Both the position numbers and the translations under genes were made by a program. 64,000 nucleotides of DNA from Bacillus sp. REN16 (GTDB lineage: Bacteria > Bacillota > Bacilli > Bacillales > Bacillaceae_L), in NCBI RefSeq assembly GCF_020731355.1, contig NZ_JAJFZK010000003.1, positions 62,001 through 126,000 on the forward strand, given 5' to 3'. Shown here piece after piece: positions 34,104 through 42,836 of the stretch. The first letter of the stretch is position 1. Every line of letters starts with the position of its first letter. The notes beneath the pieces are model-generated. The model did not search any database, was not told the DNA's origin, and saw only the letters and a list, made by a program, of their open reading frames with translations.

Positions 34104-35108
34104 TCATTCAAAATGATACATGACCTTGACAGCATCAGATGGAGTTGTTAACAGCTTAAATCCATCCTGTGCTTCTTCAGGCGGGAGGACATGTGTAATG
34201 ATTTTTTCAAAGCTTGGTTCCTTTGCCACTAGTTCAGCTGCGATTTCAAAGTCCTTATGTGTATAGACGCGAACGAATCGAATCGAAAGCTCCTTGAACA
34301 TTCCTTGCTGCAATTGAAGGGCGGCTGGATTTTTATAAGAAGCAACGATCACAACCGTGCCTTTTACTTTCACAACTTCAGTTAGCTGAGCCGCTACAGC
34401 TGGGTGACCTGCACAATCAAAGACAAAGTCAAAGCCACTGCCATTTGTTTCAGCTAACACGACTTCTTTCACATCTTGGGTGAGTGAATTAATTGCTGTA
34501 AAACCGAGCTCCTCCGCTTTTTTGATACGGTCAGGGTTTGTTTCAACAATTACAACTTTGCGTGCACCAAGATTTTTCAAGCTTAAAGCGACACATAAAC
34601 CGATTGTTCCCGCGCCATAGACAAGAGCTTCATCCCCAGGTACAAATCCGGCCTGTCTCACTGCGTGGACACCTACTGCAATCGGCTCCATCAATGCACC
34701 AAGCTTGAGGGAAACACCTTCTGGCAGTGGAATAATTTTATCAATTGGTGCTTGGACATATTCGCCCATTCCTCCGTCACAGTCGATACCAATTAATTGT
34801 AAGGTTTCACATACATGGGATTGACCAGACCTGCATGGTGGACATGTACCGCAGCTTAGTAAAGGATTCACAGTCACTTGGGTTCCTGGTTGTAGAGTCG
34901 GATGACCACTTACAATCGTCCCAGAAAACTCATGTCCCGGAATAAGGGGGGAAGCGGCACGCGGATGCGTACCACCATAAATGATTAAATCTGTACCGCA
35001 AATGCCAGCATGTGAAGCTTTAATGAGAGCCCACCCTTCCTTTGTTGCAGGCATTTCTTTTTCTTGAACACTTACTGCTTGAGGTCCTTCGTATACAATT
35101 GCCTTCAA
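34104..35108 (-). CDS. Zinc-dependent medium-chain dehydrogenase (second copy in locus)
   Basis: 334 residues from a TTG at 35108 (AAGGAG 7 bp upstream). It has catalytic-zinc motifs GICGTDLIIYGG and GHEFSGT, structural-zinc CGTCPPCRSGQSHVC and NAD motif VYGAGTIGL. It is related to L-idonate/sorbitol/L-galactonate dehydrogenases but clearly diverged from the copy at 29843. Pairing with a KduD/IdnO-like SDR recalls L-idonate or L-gulonate oxidation followed by a keto-acid reduction (inference). Confidence 0.9.
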   Translation of the reverse strand: MKAIVYEGPQAVSVQEKEMPATKEGWALIKASHAGICGTDLIIYGGTHPRAASPLIPGHEFSGTIVSGHPTLQPGTQVTVNPLLSCGTCPPCRSGQSHVCETLQLIGIDCDGGMGEYVQAPIDKIIPLPEGVSLKLGALMEPIAVGVHAVRQAGFVPGDEALVYGAGTIGLCVALSLKNLGARKVVIVETNPDRIKKAEELGFTAINSLTQDVKEVVLAETNGSGFDFVFDCAGHPAVAAQLTEVVKVKGTVVIVASYKNPAALQLQQGMFKELSIRFVRVYTHKDFEIAAELVAKEPSFEKIITHVLPPEEAQDGFKLLTTPSDAVKVMYHFE

Positions 35109-35168
35109 ATCTAGCACTCCTTTTTCAGTTTTAACTTAGATGATTCTTATTTTGCAAGATTCATAGAA

Positions 35169-36473
35169 TTACAAGCCGAACAATCTTGGTAGCCATAGGG
35201 AAAGCTCCGGTATATATGTAACGAGCATTAAGGCGATAATCAGCACCCCAAAGAATGGCAGTAATGGCTTAATGACATTTTCGATTTTCAAGTTAGCAAC
35301 CTTCGCACCAACAAATAAAACATTTCCAACAGGAGGTGTAATGGTTCCAATACATAGGTTCATAACAATCATAATTCCGAAATGGACAGGATCCATTCCA
35401 AAGTCCATGACAATTGGTAAAAAGATTGGTGTAAAAATAAGAATCGCAGGGGTTGGATCCATAAATGTCCCAACAATTAATAACACAATATTCATAATAA
35501 GAAGAATCATAATTGGACTACTAGTTAGCCCTAATAGAGTATCGGCAATTAAGCCTGGAATATTTGTAAAAGCCATAACCCAAGACATGATGGAAGAAAC
35601 ACCAATCAACAATGTAACCATAGCAGTCGTTCTTGTTGATTCCAAAAAGATTCTTGGTAAATCCTTGATTTTTATTGCACGATAGATGAATGATAATAAC
35701 AACGAATATACAACCGCAATTGCTGCTCCTTCGGTAGCTGTAAAAATTCCTCCGATAATCCCGCCAATAACAATGACAATCAGCAACAAGCTTGGGATTG
35801 CGTCTAGAATGGTCTTGACTGCTACCTTTAAAGTAACTTTTTCTGAGCTTCTGTAACCATGTTTTTTTGCAATGAAAAATGCAACAATCATACAGCTAAG
35901 TGCCCAAAGAATACCAGGGATATATCCGCCCATGAACAAAGCTGCAATCGATGTACCGCCACTTACTAAGGAGAACACAATCAATGTATTACTTGGAGGA
36001 ATAAGCATTCCTGATGGAGCAGATGCAACGTTAACCGCTGCTGAGAACTCACGCTTATAACCGTCCTTTTCCATTTCCGGTGTTAACGAAGTTCCTACCG
36101 CTGCAACAGCTGCAACAGCAGATCCACTAATCGAACCAAACATAGCGTTAGCCAGTACGTTTGTCTGTGCAAGAGATCCTGGCATACGACCACTTAGAAC
36201 CTTCGCACAGTCTACTAATTTTTTAGCAATTCCTCCATTATTCATGATCACCCCGGCTAGGACAAAGAACGGGATGGCAAGTAGCGGGAAGGAATTAATT
36301 CCTGTAAAAAGACGTTGTGCAGAGGTTAGCATTCCGTTATCAAAATCAACAATTAAAAACATTGCCAATACGGATGGTATCCCAACTGCGATACTAATAG
36401 GAGCACCAATTATTAATAGTATTACTAGTCCTATTAACATAATCAGTGCGGCTTGAATGACGACCGGATCCAT
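35169..36473 (-). CDS. TRAP transporter large permease (DctM/YiaN family)
   Basis: 434 residues with about 12 hydrophobic helices and family blocks PFFVLAGVIMNNGGIA, SGSAVAAVAAVGT, IPPSNTLIVFS and ITPPVGNVLFVG. It forms the sodium-coupled translocation subunit with the small permease, whose gene ends 26 bp upstream. Closest context analogue: YiaN of the E. coli 2,3-diketo-L-gulonate TRAP system. Confidence 0.95.
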   Translation of the reverse strand: MDPVVIQAALIMLIGLVILLIIGAPISIAVGIPSVLAMFLIVDFDNGMLTSAQRLFTGINSFPLLAIPFFVLAGVIMNNGGIAKKLVDCAKVLSGRMPGSLAQTNVLANAMFGSISGSAVAAVAAVGTSLTPEMEKDGYKREFSAAVNVASAPSGMLIPPSNTLIVFSLVSGGTSIAALFMGGYIPGILWALSCMIVAFFIAKKHGYRSSEKVTLKVAVKTILDAIPSLLLIVIVIGGIIGGIFTATEGAAIAVVYSLLLSFIYRAIKIKDLPRIFLESTRTTAMVTLLIGVSSIMSWVMAFTNIPGLIADTLLGLTSSPIMILLIMNIVLLIVGTFMDPTPAILIFTPIFLPIVMDFGMDPVHFGIMIVMNLCIGTITPPVGNVLFVGAKVANLKIENVIKPLLPFFGVLIIALMLVTYIPELSLWLPRLFGL

Positions 36474-36499
36474 ATACTATCTCCTTCCTACAAAAGAAG

Positions 36500-36991
36500 T
36501 TATTGCTGCTGCTCTTCTAAAGTTTGCTTTTTGACTAAAATTAAATACATACAATTCACTGCATAGAAAATAATAAAGGCACCACTAACAGGTATCCCTA
36601 AATATAAATAGCCCATTGGTACATGTAAGCTTGGGTTAACTTGAGACCATGCGAGTGCTGCGGCATTTCCGCCACCTTTGACGAACACAATAGCAGCAAA
36701 GGCGATGATGACAAGCTGAATAAATAACTCGACACCTAGTCTTAGTGGCTTTGGAAACTTATCTTTAACAAAATCCATCGCCATATGTCCATTTTCTCCA
36801 AACAAAAATGCTGCACCAAATAGTCCAAGCCATACAAAGCAGTACTTTGCAAGCTCCTCTGAAAAAGCACTCGGATCATTAAAAATGAATCGAGTGATAA
36901 CTTGCCAAGTTACGAGTACTACCATGGCCGCGAACAAAATAATGCAGATTACGCTTAATATTTTGTCTAAAATGCTTTTAATGAGTTTCAT
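36500..36991 (-). CDS. TRAP transporter small permease (DctQ/YiaM family)
   Basis: 163 residues with four transmembrane helices (about 10-32, 47-65, 86-108, 128-150) and the family motif SEELAKYCFVWLGLFGAA. It lies between the binding-protein and large-permease genes. A stem-loop (37026-37056) between it and the binding-protein gene could reduce its expression relative to the binding protein. Confidence 0.93.
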   Translation of the reverse strand: MKLIKSILDKILSVICIILFAAMVVLVTWQVITRFIFNDPSAFSEELAKYCFVWLGLFGAAFLFGENGHMAMDFVKDKFPKPLRLGVELFIQLVIIAFAAIVFVKGGGNAAALAWSQVNPSLHVPMGYLYLGIPVSGAFIIFYAVNCMYLILVKKQTLEEQQQ

Positions 36992-37025
36992 ATAATCACT
37001 CCATTACTTATCCCGCTTTAACTAA

Positions 37026-37056
37026 CATTCAGGGAGGATAAACGCCCCCCTGAATG
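37026..37056 (-). other. Intercistronic stem-loop after the TRAP binding-protein gene
   Basis: CATTCAGGG (37026-37034) pairs with CCCTGAATG (37048-37056). There is no T-run, so mRNA stabilisation or partial attenuation is more likely than termination. Binding-protein genes commonly carry such a hairpin at their 3' end. Confidence 0.6.
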
Positions 37057-37066
37057 AAGTTTCACT

Positions 37067-38101
37067 TTATTGAGCTAATTCACGTACCTTCTCATATAAA
37101 CCTTTTTGGAAATCATTTTCTAATTTTTCTTCTAATAATGGCGCAACCGCGTCTTGGAAGACTTTGATATCAACTTCATTAAACTTAGCACCCTGTTCTT
37201 CTGCCGATGCTTTTGCCTCTGCTACGAACTCAGCAAATAATTCAAACTCACGGTCGAATGCAGAAACTATTCCTTCACGCAGCAGTTTTTGATGCTCTTC
37301 GGACATACCTTTTAATACATCCGCATTAATCATTAAATAGTCAGGAACCATTAAGTGTTGTGTGTACGTATAATATGGTGCAATTTCAACATGCTTTAAG
37401 TTGTTATAGATTAACTCGTTGTTTTCTCCGCCTTCAATAACACCGGATTGAATGGCTGTATATACTTCACCTTGACCCATCGGTGTACCTACGCCACCCA
37501 TGTATTCCATCATTTGAATGTTTGTATCAGATTCCATAACACGAATTTTCATCCCTGCTAAATCTTCGGGTGTATTAACTGGCTTCTCACTGTTATATAC
37601 GTTACGTACCCCGCCGTGGAACCCTCCAAGCACAGTTAGGCCTTGGTCTTCTAAAGAAGAGAACAATTCGCCTGTTACTTCGGGGTCATTAAGTACTGCC
37701 TGTTGGTGATCTACTGAATCAAATACATATGGCAGATTAAATACAACGAAATCTTTATTAATGTTTTCTAATAAGCTTCCTGGTGTGATTGACATTGAAA
37801 CTGTACCAGATTGAACTAATTCAAGAACTTCACGCTGTGCGCCCAGTAATTCGTTTGGATAAATCTTAATCCTATAAGCACCGTCTGTTTCTTCGTAAAA
37901 TTTCTCACTGAATTCTTCCATTGCTTTATATTGCGGATGATTTTCAGGCTGGTTAAATCCTAATTTTAATTCCTTTGTTTTTTTGTTCCCTGAATCTCCA
38001 TTGGAAGCTGACTCAGAGCCTCCACCGCCACACGCTGCCAAGATTGACATCATAAGGATCGCTACTGCAAGTATTGAAAATAATTTTAACCCCTTTTTCA
38101 T
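37067..38101 (-). CDS. TRAP transporter substrate-binding lipoprotein (DctP/YiaO family)
   Basis: 344 residues. A lipoprotein signal peptide with lipobox LAAC (C24) is followed by a GGGG-Ser linker and a DctP-type solute-binding fold: LGFNQPENHPQYKAM, FNLPYVFDS and GGVRNVYNSEKPVNTPEDLAGMKIRV. The conserved Arg of the final motif normally binds the substrate carboxylate, consistent with a sugar acid. It is anchored to the outer face of the membrane. Confidence 0.95.
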   Translation of the reverse strand: MKKGLKLFSILAVAILMMSILAACGGGGSESASNGDSGNKKTKELKLGFNQPENHPQYKAMEEFSEKFYEETDGAYRIKIYPNELLGAQREVLELVQSGTVSMSITPGSLLENINKDFVVFNLPYVFDSVDHQQAVLNDPEVTGELFSSLEDQGLTVLGGFHGGVRNVYNSEKPVNTPEDLAGMKIRVMESDTNIQMMEYMGGVGTPMGQGEVYTAIQSGVIEGGENNELIYNNLKHVEIAPYYTYTQHLMVPDYLMINADVLKGMSEEHQKLLREGIVSAFDREFELFAEFVAEAKASAEEQGAKFNEVDIKVFQDAVAPLLEEKLENDFQKGLYEKVRELAQ

Positions 38102-38122
38102 TTTCCCTTCACTCCTATATAT

Positions 38123-39097
38123 TTAAATTTGGTTACTACCTACAACTAGCTGGTTAACAGGATAATGAACCTGTTCTCCATTTAAAAATCTAACGGTTTC
38201 CTCTGCTACTTTGCGTTTGAGTTCAACCGCTGCTTCCTCAGAATACCAAGCCATATGCGGGGTAATCAGGAAGTTTTCATGTCTCATTAAATTGGCATCT
38301 GCGCTCATTGGCTCAGACTTTGCCACATCAATGGCTGCCCCAGCAATCCAGTTTTCCTGAAGTGCAAGATCTAGTGCAACCTCATCAATGATGCCTCCGC
38401 GGGAAACATTCACAATATAAGCAGAAGGCTTCATAAGTTGAAGTTCTTTTTCACTAATTAGATTTCTAGACGTGTCCAGGCCACAGTGAATGGATACCAC
38501 ATCTGACTGTTGAAGCAATTCTTCAAGTGAAACGAATTCTACAAAATCCGGATATGTTTTCTTTTCATTAATATCATGAACAATGACTCTAAAACCAAGT
38601 GCATGGACCTTCTGTGCAAAGGCTGTACCAATGCGACCAAGGCCAATGATTCCAACGGTTTGAACGCTGTGCCGGTAGACAGGAATACTCTTTGAATAAT
38701 CCCAGGTGCCGGATTTCACAAGCTTGTTCATGAATGGAATTTTCCTTGTTAAGGCTAACATTAAGGCTAGTGCATGATCGGCCACTTCATTCGTTCCGTA
38801 ATCAGGCACATTACAAACCTGCACACCATATTTTGTTGCCGCTTCCAAATCAATGTTATCAACACCAACTCCGTAGCGAACGACAAACTTCAACTCTGGT
38901 AAACTAGCAAAAACTTTTTCTGTTATTGGTGCATATTGGTTAATAAATGCGGCAGCACCCTGACATTGGTTGATCACATCGTCCTCCGTCTTACACTGAA
39001 GCAATTCGAAGGAATAACCACCCTTTGAAAATACTGATTGTTCAGCATCGAAATTATCATGATCGCAATCTGTGATTATCACTTTTTTTTCAATCAT
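38123..39097 (-). CDS. D-isomer-specific 2-hydroxyacid dehydrogenase
   Basis: 324 residues from the ATG at 39097; the only GGAGG lies 13 bp upstream, so the start is uncertain (the frame is open to 39142). It has NAD motif GLGRIGTAFA, catalytic Arg in NVSRGGIIDE and the catalytic His in TPHMAWYSEEA. It is of the phosphoglycerate/CtBP-like subgroup and may reduce a 2-keto sugar acid such as 2-ketogluconate. It is the first gene of the operon, 21 bp before the TRAP binding-protein gene. Confidence 0.88.
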   Translation of the reverse strand: MIEKKVIITDCDHDNFDAEQSVFSKGGYSFELLQCKTEDDVINQCQGAAAFINQYAPITEKVFASLPELKFVVRYGVGVDNIDLEAATKYGVQVCNVPDYGTNEVADHALALMLALTRKIPFMNKLVKSGTWDYSKSIPVYRHSVQTVGIIGLGRIGTAFAQKVHALGFRVIVHDINEKKTYPDFVEFVSLEELLQQSDVVSIHCGLDTSRNLISEKELQLMKPSAYIVNVSRGGIIDEVALDLALQENWIAGAAIDVAKSEPMSADANLMRHENFLITPHMAWYSEEAAVELKRKVAEETVRFLNGEQVHYPVNQLVVGSNQI

Positions 39098-39124
39098 GTT
39101 GACATTAACACCTCCGCAAATTTC

Positions 39125-39152
39125 ATAACAACCTAATCGCAAACGCTGTCAA
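39125..39152 (-). promoter_or_regulatory. Promoter of the sugar-acid operon with overlapping CRE-like site
   Basis: Minus strand TTGACA (complement of 39147-39152), 16-bp spacer, TGTTAT (complement of 39125-39130). The sequence TGACAGCGTTTGCG (complement of 39138-39151) overlaps the -35 and matches 11 of 14 CRE positions, suggesting CcpA repression. Confidence 0.5.
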
Positions 39153-39262
39153 GCAAGTGGTTTTTCAAACAATCTCTATTCCAATTCCACAAAGGTATGG
39201 TAAGATTGGAGAAAAATCCCACCCATCAGATGATGAGTGACCCCCGATTGGAGGTAATTCAA

Positions 39263-39943
39263 ATGGTCAATCAACAAGAACTTAGTAAAAAAATGGCTGG
39301 TGAAAAGGCCACACAATTTATTAAAGATGGCATGACAATAGGTCTAGGCTCTGGTTCAACTATCTATTGGACCCTGAAAAAGCTTGGTGAACTCATCAGG
39401 GAAGGTATGAATGTAAAAGGAATCCCCTCTTCCACACGTACTGAAGCGTGGGCTCGTGATTTCAACATTCCCTTAACCTCATGGGCAGACGTCCAGAGAC
39501 TTGATCTGGCAATCGATGGTGCCAATGAGGTAGACCAGCACCTCAACTTAATTAAAGGTGGGGGCGGTTCCCTCGTTCGTGAAAAAATGGTCAACATCCA
39601 TTCCGATCAATTAATTATCGTCGCCGATGAATCAAAGCTCGTATCTGAACTTGGTAATTTCCCGCTCCCTGTTGAGGTCCTTCCATTTGGTTGGGAAGTC
39701 ACTGCAAGGCATATCTCCCGGCTTGGAGGTACTCCAAAGCTCCGAATGAATCACCAGCAGACCTTCGTTTCAGATAATGGGAACTATATTCTCGACTGCA
39801 AGTTTGACTCGATACCGGACCCAAGCCTTCTTCATAATGAACTGAAGCTTTTAACAGGTGTTGTCGAAACAGGCCTTTTTATTGATATGGCCGACATTGT
39901 CATCGTTAGTGGAACATCCGAAATACGGACCCTTACGAGATAA
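39263..39943 (+). CDS. rpiA: Ribose-5-phosphate isomerase A
   Basis: 226 residues from the ATG at 39263 (GGAGGT 7 bp upstream); an ATG 66 bp earlier lacks a ribosome binding site. Motifs GLGSGSTIYWTLKKLG, the catalytic DLAIDGANEVD, KGGGGSLVREK and ADESK are complete. It interconverts ribose-5-phosphate and ribulose-5-phosphate. It is divergent from the sugar-acid operon and sits between it and the YiaK-like gene. Bacilli often rely on RpiB, so an RpiA inside a catabolic locus may have a specialised role (inference). Confidence 0.93.
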   Translation: MVNQQELSKKMAGEKATQFIKDGMTIGLGSGSTIYWTLKKLGELIREGMNVKGIPSSTRTEAWARDFNIPLTSWADVQRLDLAIDGANEVDQHLNLIKGGGGSLVREKMVNIHSDQLIIVADESKLVSELGNFPLPVEVLPFGWEVTARHISRLGGTPKLRMNHQQTFVSDNGNYILDCKFDSIPDPSLLHNELKLLTGVVETGLFIDMADIVIVSGTSEIRTLTR

Positions 39944-39958
39944 GTCACTTTTTCCACC

Positions 39959-39990
39959 ATCGGGGCTTTTGCGGGCCCCGTTTACTATTC
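39959..39990 (+). terminator. Terminator of rpiA
   Basis: CGGGGC / GCCCCG stem with a loop of about 8 nt, then TTTACTATTCTT. It lies between the convergent rpiA and YiaK-like genes. Confidence 0.55.
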
Positions 39991-40995
39991 TTATAGACTT
40001 TTAACCTTTTCCCAAACAGACTCATCCGCATGAATGCCTTCTGTTTTACTTCTTTCACGATAAGCAGCTTGACCTTCACCAGGATAACGAACCGTTGCAC
40101 CCTCTTGTATTGGTGTGCTATTTCTTAGTTGGTCAACTGTACCTTGAATAATGGCTTCCATTTGCTCTTCGGAAATAAAACGTTTCGGATCAAATGCCAT
40201 AAAAATTTGAGAACATCCTGTGCAGCTTCCCTGATCGATTTCATCCATCATCGCTGTTGTATTACCGTTTGCAAGAACGGAACCAAATAAATCCAGCAAA
40301 ATCGCAAAGCTTGAACCCTTCCAGTAGCCCATTGGCATAATTCTTCCCGAATCCTCAATACTGCCTGGATCTGTTGTTACATTTCCTTCGGAGTCAAATC
40401 CCCCTGCAAATGGCAGTTGATTTTCGGCAAGGCGTGTGACTTGGATTTTTCCCCAAGAAAATTGACTTGCTGCCATATCGAGCAGGAATGGACCTTCTTC
40501 TCTCGGAATCCCCATACAGATTGGGTTGTTTCCAATGTTTTGATTCGCAGACCCCCATGCTGGCATACAAGATTCTGTATTCGTCCAGCTAATTCCCATT
40601 AGTCCTTCTTCAATCATATCTAGGATATATGTACCACCGCGCATCCAGTGGGTTGTATTTCGTAAAGCCACAATTCCAACACCATTTTCCTTCGCTAATG
40701 CAATCGCGCGCTGTGACGCTTTCTTTGCATTGATGATTCCAATACCGCGATGTCCCTCATAGGTTTCAACAACACCGAAGCTATTCACCAATTCAGGCTC
40801 TGCGTCAAGATTGACCCAGCCTTTCTTAACATAGTTCAGAAAGCGAGGAACACGGTTCAAACCATGAGACTCAATCCCGTCTCTGCTTGTTTCCGTATGC
40901 ACCTGTGAACAAAGCTCTGCTTGCTCTTCGCTAAGTCCATTTCGTAAAAATGCCTGTTTAATTTCATGCTTCATTTCTTCAAAAGTAACCTGCAT
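39991..40995 (-). CDS. dlgD: 3-dehydro-L-gulonate 2-dehydrogenase-like enzyme (YiaK/DlgD)
   Basis: 334 residues of the malate/sulfolactate dehydrogenase fold. The sequence follows E. coli YiaK closely by recall: SHGLNRVPRFL with the catalytic His, IGIINAKKASQRAI, VALRNTTHWMRGG, ILPMGYWKGS-like IMPMGYWKGSSFAILLDL and SQIFMAF. YiaK reduces 2,3-diketo-L-gulonate to 3-keto-L-gulonate with NADH. A TRAP transporter and a YiaL relative in the same locus match the E. coli yia gene set. The kinase and decarboxylase of that pathway are absent. A perfect GntR-type palindrome lies about 150 bp upstream. Confidence 0.88.
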   Translation of the reverse strand: MQVTFEEMKHEIKQAFLRNGLSEEQAELCSQVHTETSRDGIESHGLNRVPRFLNYVKKGWVNLDAEPELVNSFGVVETYEGHRGIGIINAKKASQRAIALAKENGVGIVALRNTTHWMRGGTYILDMIEEGLMGISWTNTESCMPAWGSANQNIGNNPICMGIPREEGPFLLDMAASQFSWGKIQVTRLAENQLPFAGGFDSEGNVTTDPGSIEDSGRIMPMGYWKGSSFAILLDLFGSVLANGNTTAMMDEIDQGSCTGCSQIFMAFDPKRFISEEQMEAIIQGTVDQLRNSTPIQEGATVRYPGEGQAAYRERSKTEGIHADESVWEKVKSL

Positions 40996-41143
40996 ATTTA
41001 TCCTCCTCCATTACTTACGATTCATATTTGCTCTTGGATATTGCTAGTGCTGTACTGCATGAAAATGGTTATTCTACCCATGGTAAGCCCTTTCATTTCC
41101 TATAAAAAATTTTTGAACGGACTTATTTTTTGGATACATGAGT

Positions 41144-41157
41144 ACTTGTATACAAGT
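41144..41157. promoter_or_regulatory. GntR-type operator upstream of the YiaK-like gene
   Basis: Perfect palindrome ACTTGTATACAAGT, extending on the right to ACTTGTATACAAGTAT. From memory this is nearly identical to the gluconate-operon operator of B. subtilis GntR (ATACTTGTATACAAGTAT). It is the likely binding site for the GntR regulator at 30986, or for a gluconate-type GntR elsewhere. Confidence 0.65.
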
Positions 41158-41224
41158 ATGCTATCACAGGATTGTCACATAATACAACCCTTTTGTAGAA
41201 AATTTTATTTATTCGGTTTTTTAA

Positions 41225-41254
41225 TAAAAAAACAACCCAACAAAGTGGGTTGTT
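41225..41254 (-). terminator. Terminator of the SEC-C protein gene
   Basis: Minus-strand AACAACCCA / TGGGTTGTT followed by TTTTTATTA, directly after the stop codon. Confidence 0.88.
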
Positions 41255-41257
41255 TTA

Positions 41258-42352
41258 CTATTCTTCATCATTCCATAGGATGTCATCATCAAATTCAGCT
41301 GCATCAACAAGAGCCTCGTATTTTCTGATTTCCTCCTGAAGGACTTTCTCAAGTTCCTTAAATTTTGCAGAAATGCTGCTTGGTGACACATCATACTCCT
41401 TCGCGAGCTCTTCCTGAGTGGAATGGCCCTCGTATGGATATATTTGTTCAACCATATACACCAATGCCGCTTCATAAATCCCAGTCTTGATAATCCTTGG
41501 ATTTTTTTGCTCACAATATTGATGCCACAATGAAAGACCAATCCCGATAATTTCCTCTTCGTAATTGTACTCCTTCATCCGAACCTGGAACATTTCGGCA
41601 ACCTCTTGCTGTTTTGTCGTTTTCCAATCGAAATCCTCTACGGATACAGCATCTTTTCCGAACATAAAAACCATGAATACATTGATAAATTCATGCGACA
41701 TAAAATCAACTGGATTGGTTTCCGGACTTTTTTCAAAGAGGTCAAAAATCAAGTTTCGCATATCTCCCGCAAATTGCGTTGGCAATTCAAGAAATGTCGG
41801 GAAAAAGATGGAGTTCGTCCCGGCAGGCAACAGCGTGCCGAACACAAAATAACCTGCTTCCACTCCAGTTTCTGTTTCATAAATCCGCACGCGGTGCTCA
41901 ATCTCCGTAAAAATATTGCGTACCGTCATATAGGTTCTCTGCTCATCAACTTCAGTCACCGTGTAGGCAGACGGTCGTGCTGCCTTCCATTTTTGTAAAA
42001 GGTCACGGGTACGCGGGCGGCTGCATTTTGGACCATAAATATCGACATACTCTTCCAAAATGGTTTTGTCATCCGCCGGAATTGAGCTAATCACCCAAAC
42101 CCGTGAAAAGAATGAAAATAATTCGTACACATCCTCTGGAAGCTCATCGAAAATGTCCGCATACTCATCCAAAACGTCATCAAAAAACTCATCATACAAG
42201 TGAAGCGCATACTGAAACAGATCATGCTGGATATCGTTCAGCTCGTTTTCCACAACTTGATCTATTGAAACAACCGCAGACCGGCCGCAGCATTTTTTAT
42301 ACTTCTTCCCACTCCCGCACGTACAAAGGTTGTTCCGTCCAATAACCTTCAT
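41258..42352 (-). CDS. SEC-C motif protein with C-terminal helix-turn-helix-like region
   Basis: 364 residues from the ATG at 42352; an ATG at 42361 directly abuts a weak AAGGGTGA and is the alternative. A zinc-binding SEC-C motif NLCTCGSGKKYKKCC opens the protein. A long acidic helical region follows, then a cyclin-like or TFIIB-like helical segment and a possible HTH near the C-terminus (STQEELAKEYDVSPSSISAKFKELEKVL). Such proteins are widespread in Bacilli but have no firm function. It is monocistronic. Confidence 0.75.
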   Translation of the reverse strand: MKVIGRNNLCTCGSGKKYKKCCGRSAVVSIDQVVENELNDIQHDLFQYALHLYDEFFDDVLDEYADIFDELPEDVYELFSFFSRVWVISSIPADDKTILEEYVDIYGPKCSRPRTRDLLQKWKAARPSAYTVTEVDEQRTYMTVRNIFTEIEHRVRIYETETGVEAGYFVFGTLLPAGTNSIFFPTFLELPTQFAGDMRNLIFDLFEKSPETNPVDFMSHEFINVFMVFMFGKDAVSVEDFDWKTTKQQEVAEMFQVRMKEYNYEEEIIGIGLSLWHQYCEQKNPRIIKTGIYEAALVYMVEQIYPYEGHSTQEELAKEYDVSPSSISAKFKELEKVLQEEIRKYEALVDAAEFDDDILWNDEE

Positions 42353-42460
42353 GAAAATCATTCACCCTTCTCATTTAACTATGACTCTATCATATCATAA
42401 TTGCATGTAAAAAAATGTGAATGGATATATTTTTCAGGAGGGGGGAGCGGTTCACTTGTG

Positions 42461-42685
42461 GATTTGCGGTGCTGGTCACATATTTGCGTCGGTTCACAGA
42501 TATTTGCGTCAAATTTCAATTATTTGCTTCAGCTGGGACAGGATTTACGTCAATTCACAAATATTTGCGTTGGCTTTCATTTTTTTGCGTCGATCTACTG
42601 ATATTTGCGTCAAATCTCATTTTTTTGCGTCAGCCAAGACAGGATTTGCGTCGTTCCGCTCAGTTTTGCGTCAACACACATTTTT
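42461..42685. repeat. Tandem array C: eleven units of 20 bp (two of 21), core ATTTGCGTC
   Basis: Core TTGC positions are 42464, 42484, 42504, 42524, 42545, 42565, 42585, 42605, 42625, 42646 and 42666. The core TATTTGCGTC is shared with the last units of array B; the remaining 10-11 bp vary. It lies upstream of the SEC-C gene and downstream of the giant hydrolase gene. Confidence 0.92.
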
Positions 42686-42694
42686 CACAAAAAA

Positions 42695-42794
42695 TACTGT
42701 CACTATCCAAGAAATACTGTCACTAATCCCGATTTACTGTCACTATTTTAAAAATACTGTCACTAATCCCGATTTACTGTCACTAGCCCAAAAT
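42695..42794. repeat. Tandem array D: five 20-bp units, core TACTGTCACT
   Basis: TACTGT starts at 42695, 42715, 42735, 42755 and 42775. The second halves alternate between ATCCCGATT and other sequences. It directly continues array C, with the same period but an unrelated core. Confidence 0.92.
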
Positions 42795-42836
42795 TAAAAC
42801 CCGAACGCCCACGAAAGGCACTCGGGTCCCCACTAC

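Noticed and set aside
42401-42797. Open frames over arrays C and D
   Set aside because: Repeat-derived, no ribosome binding site, and mutually overlapping in three frames.
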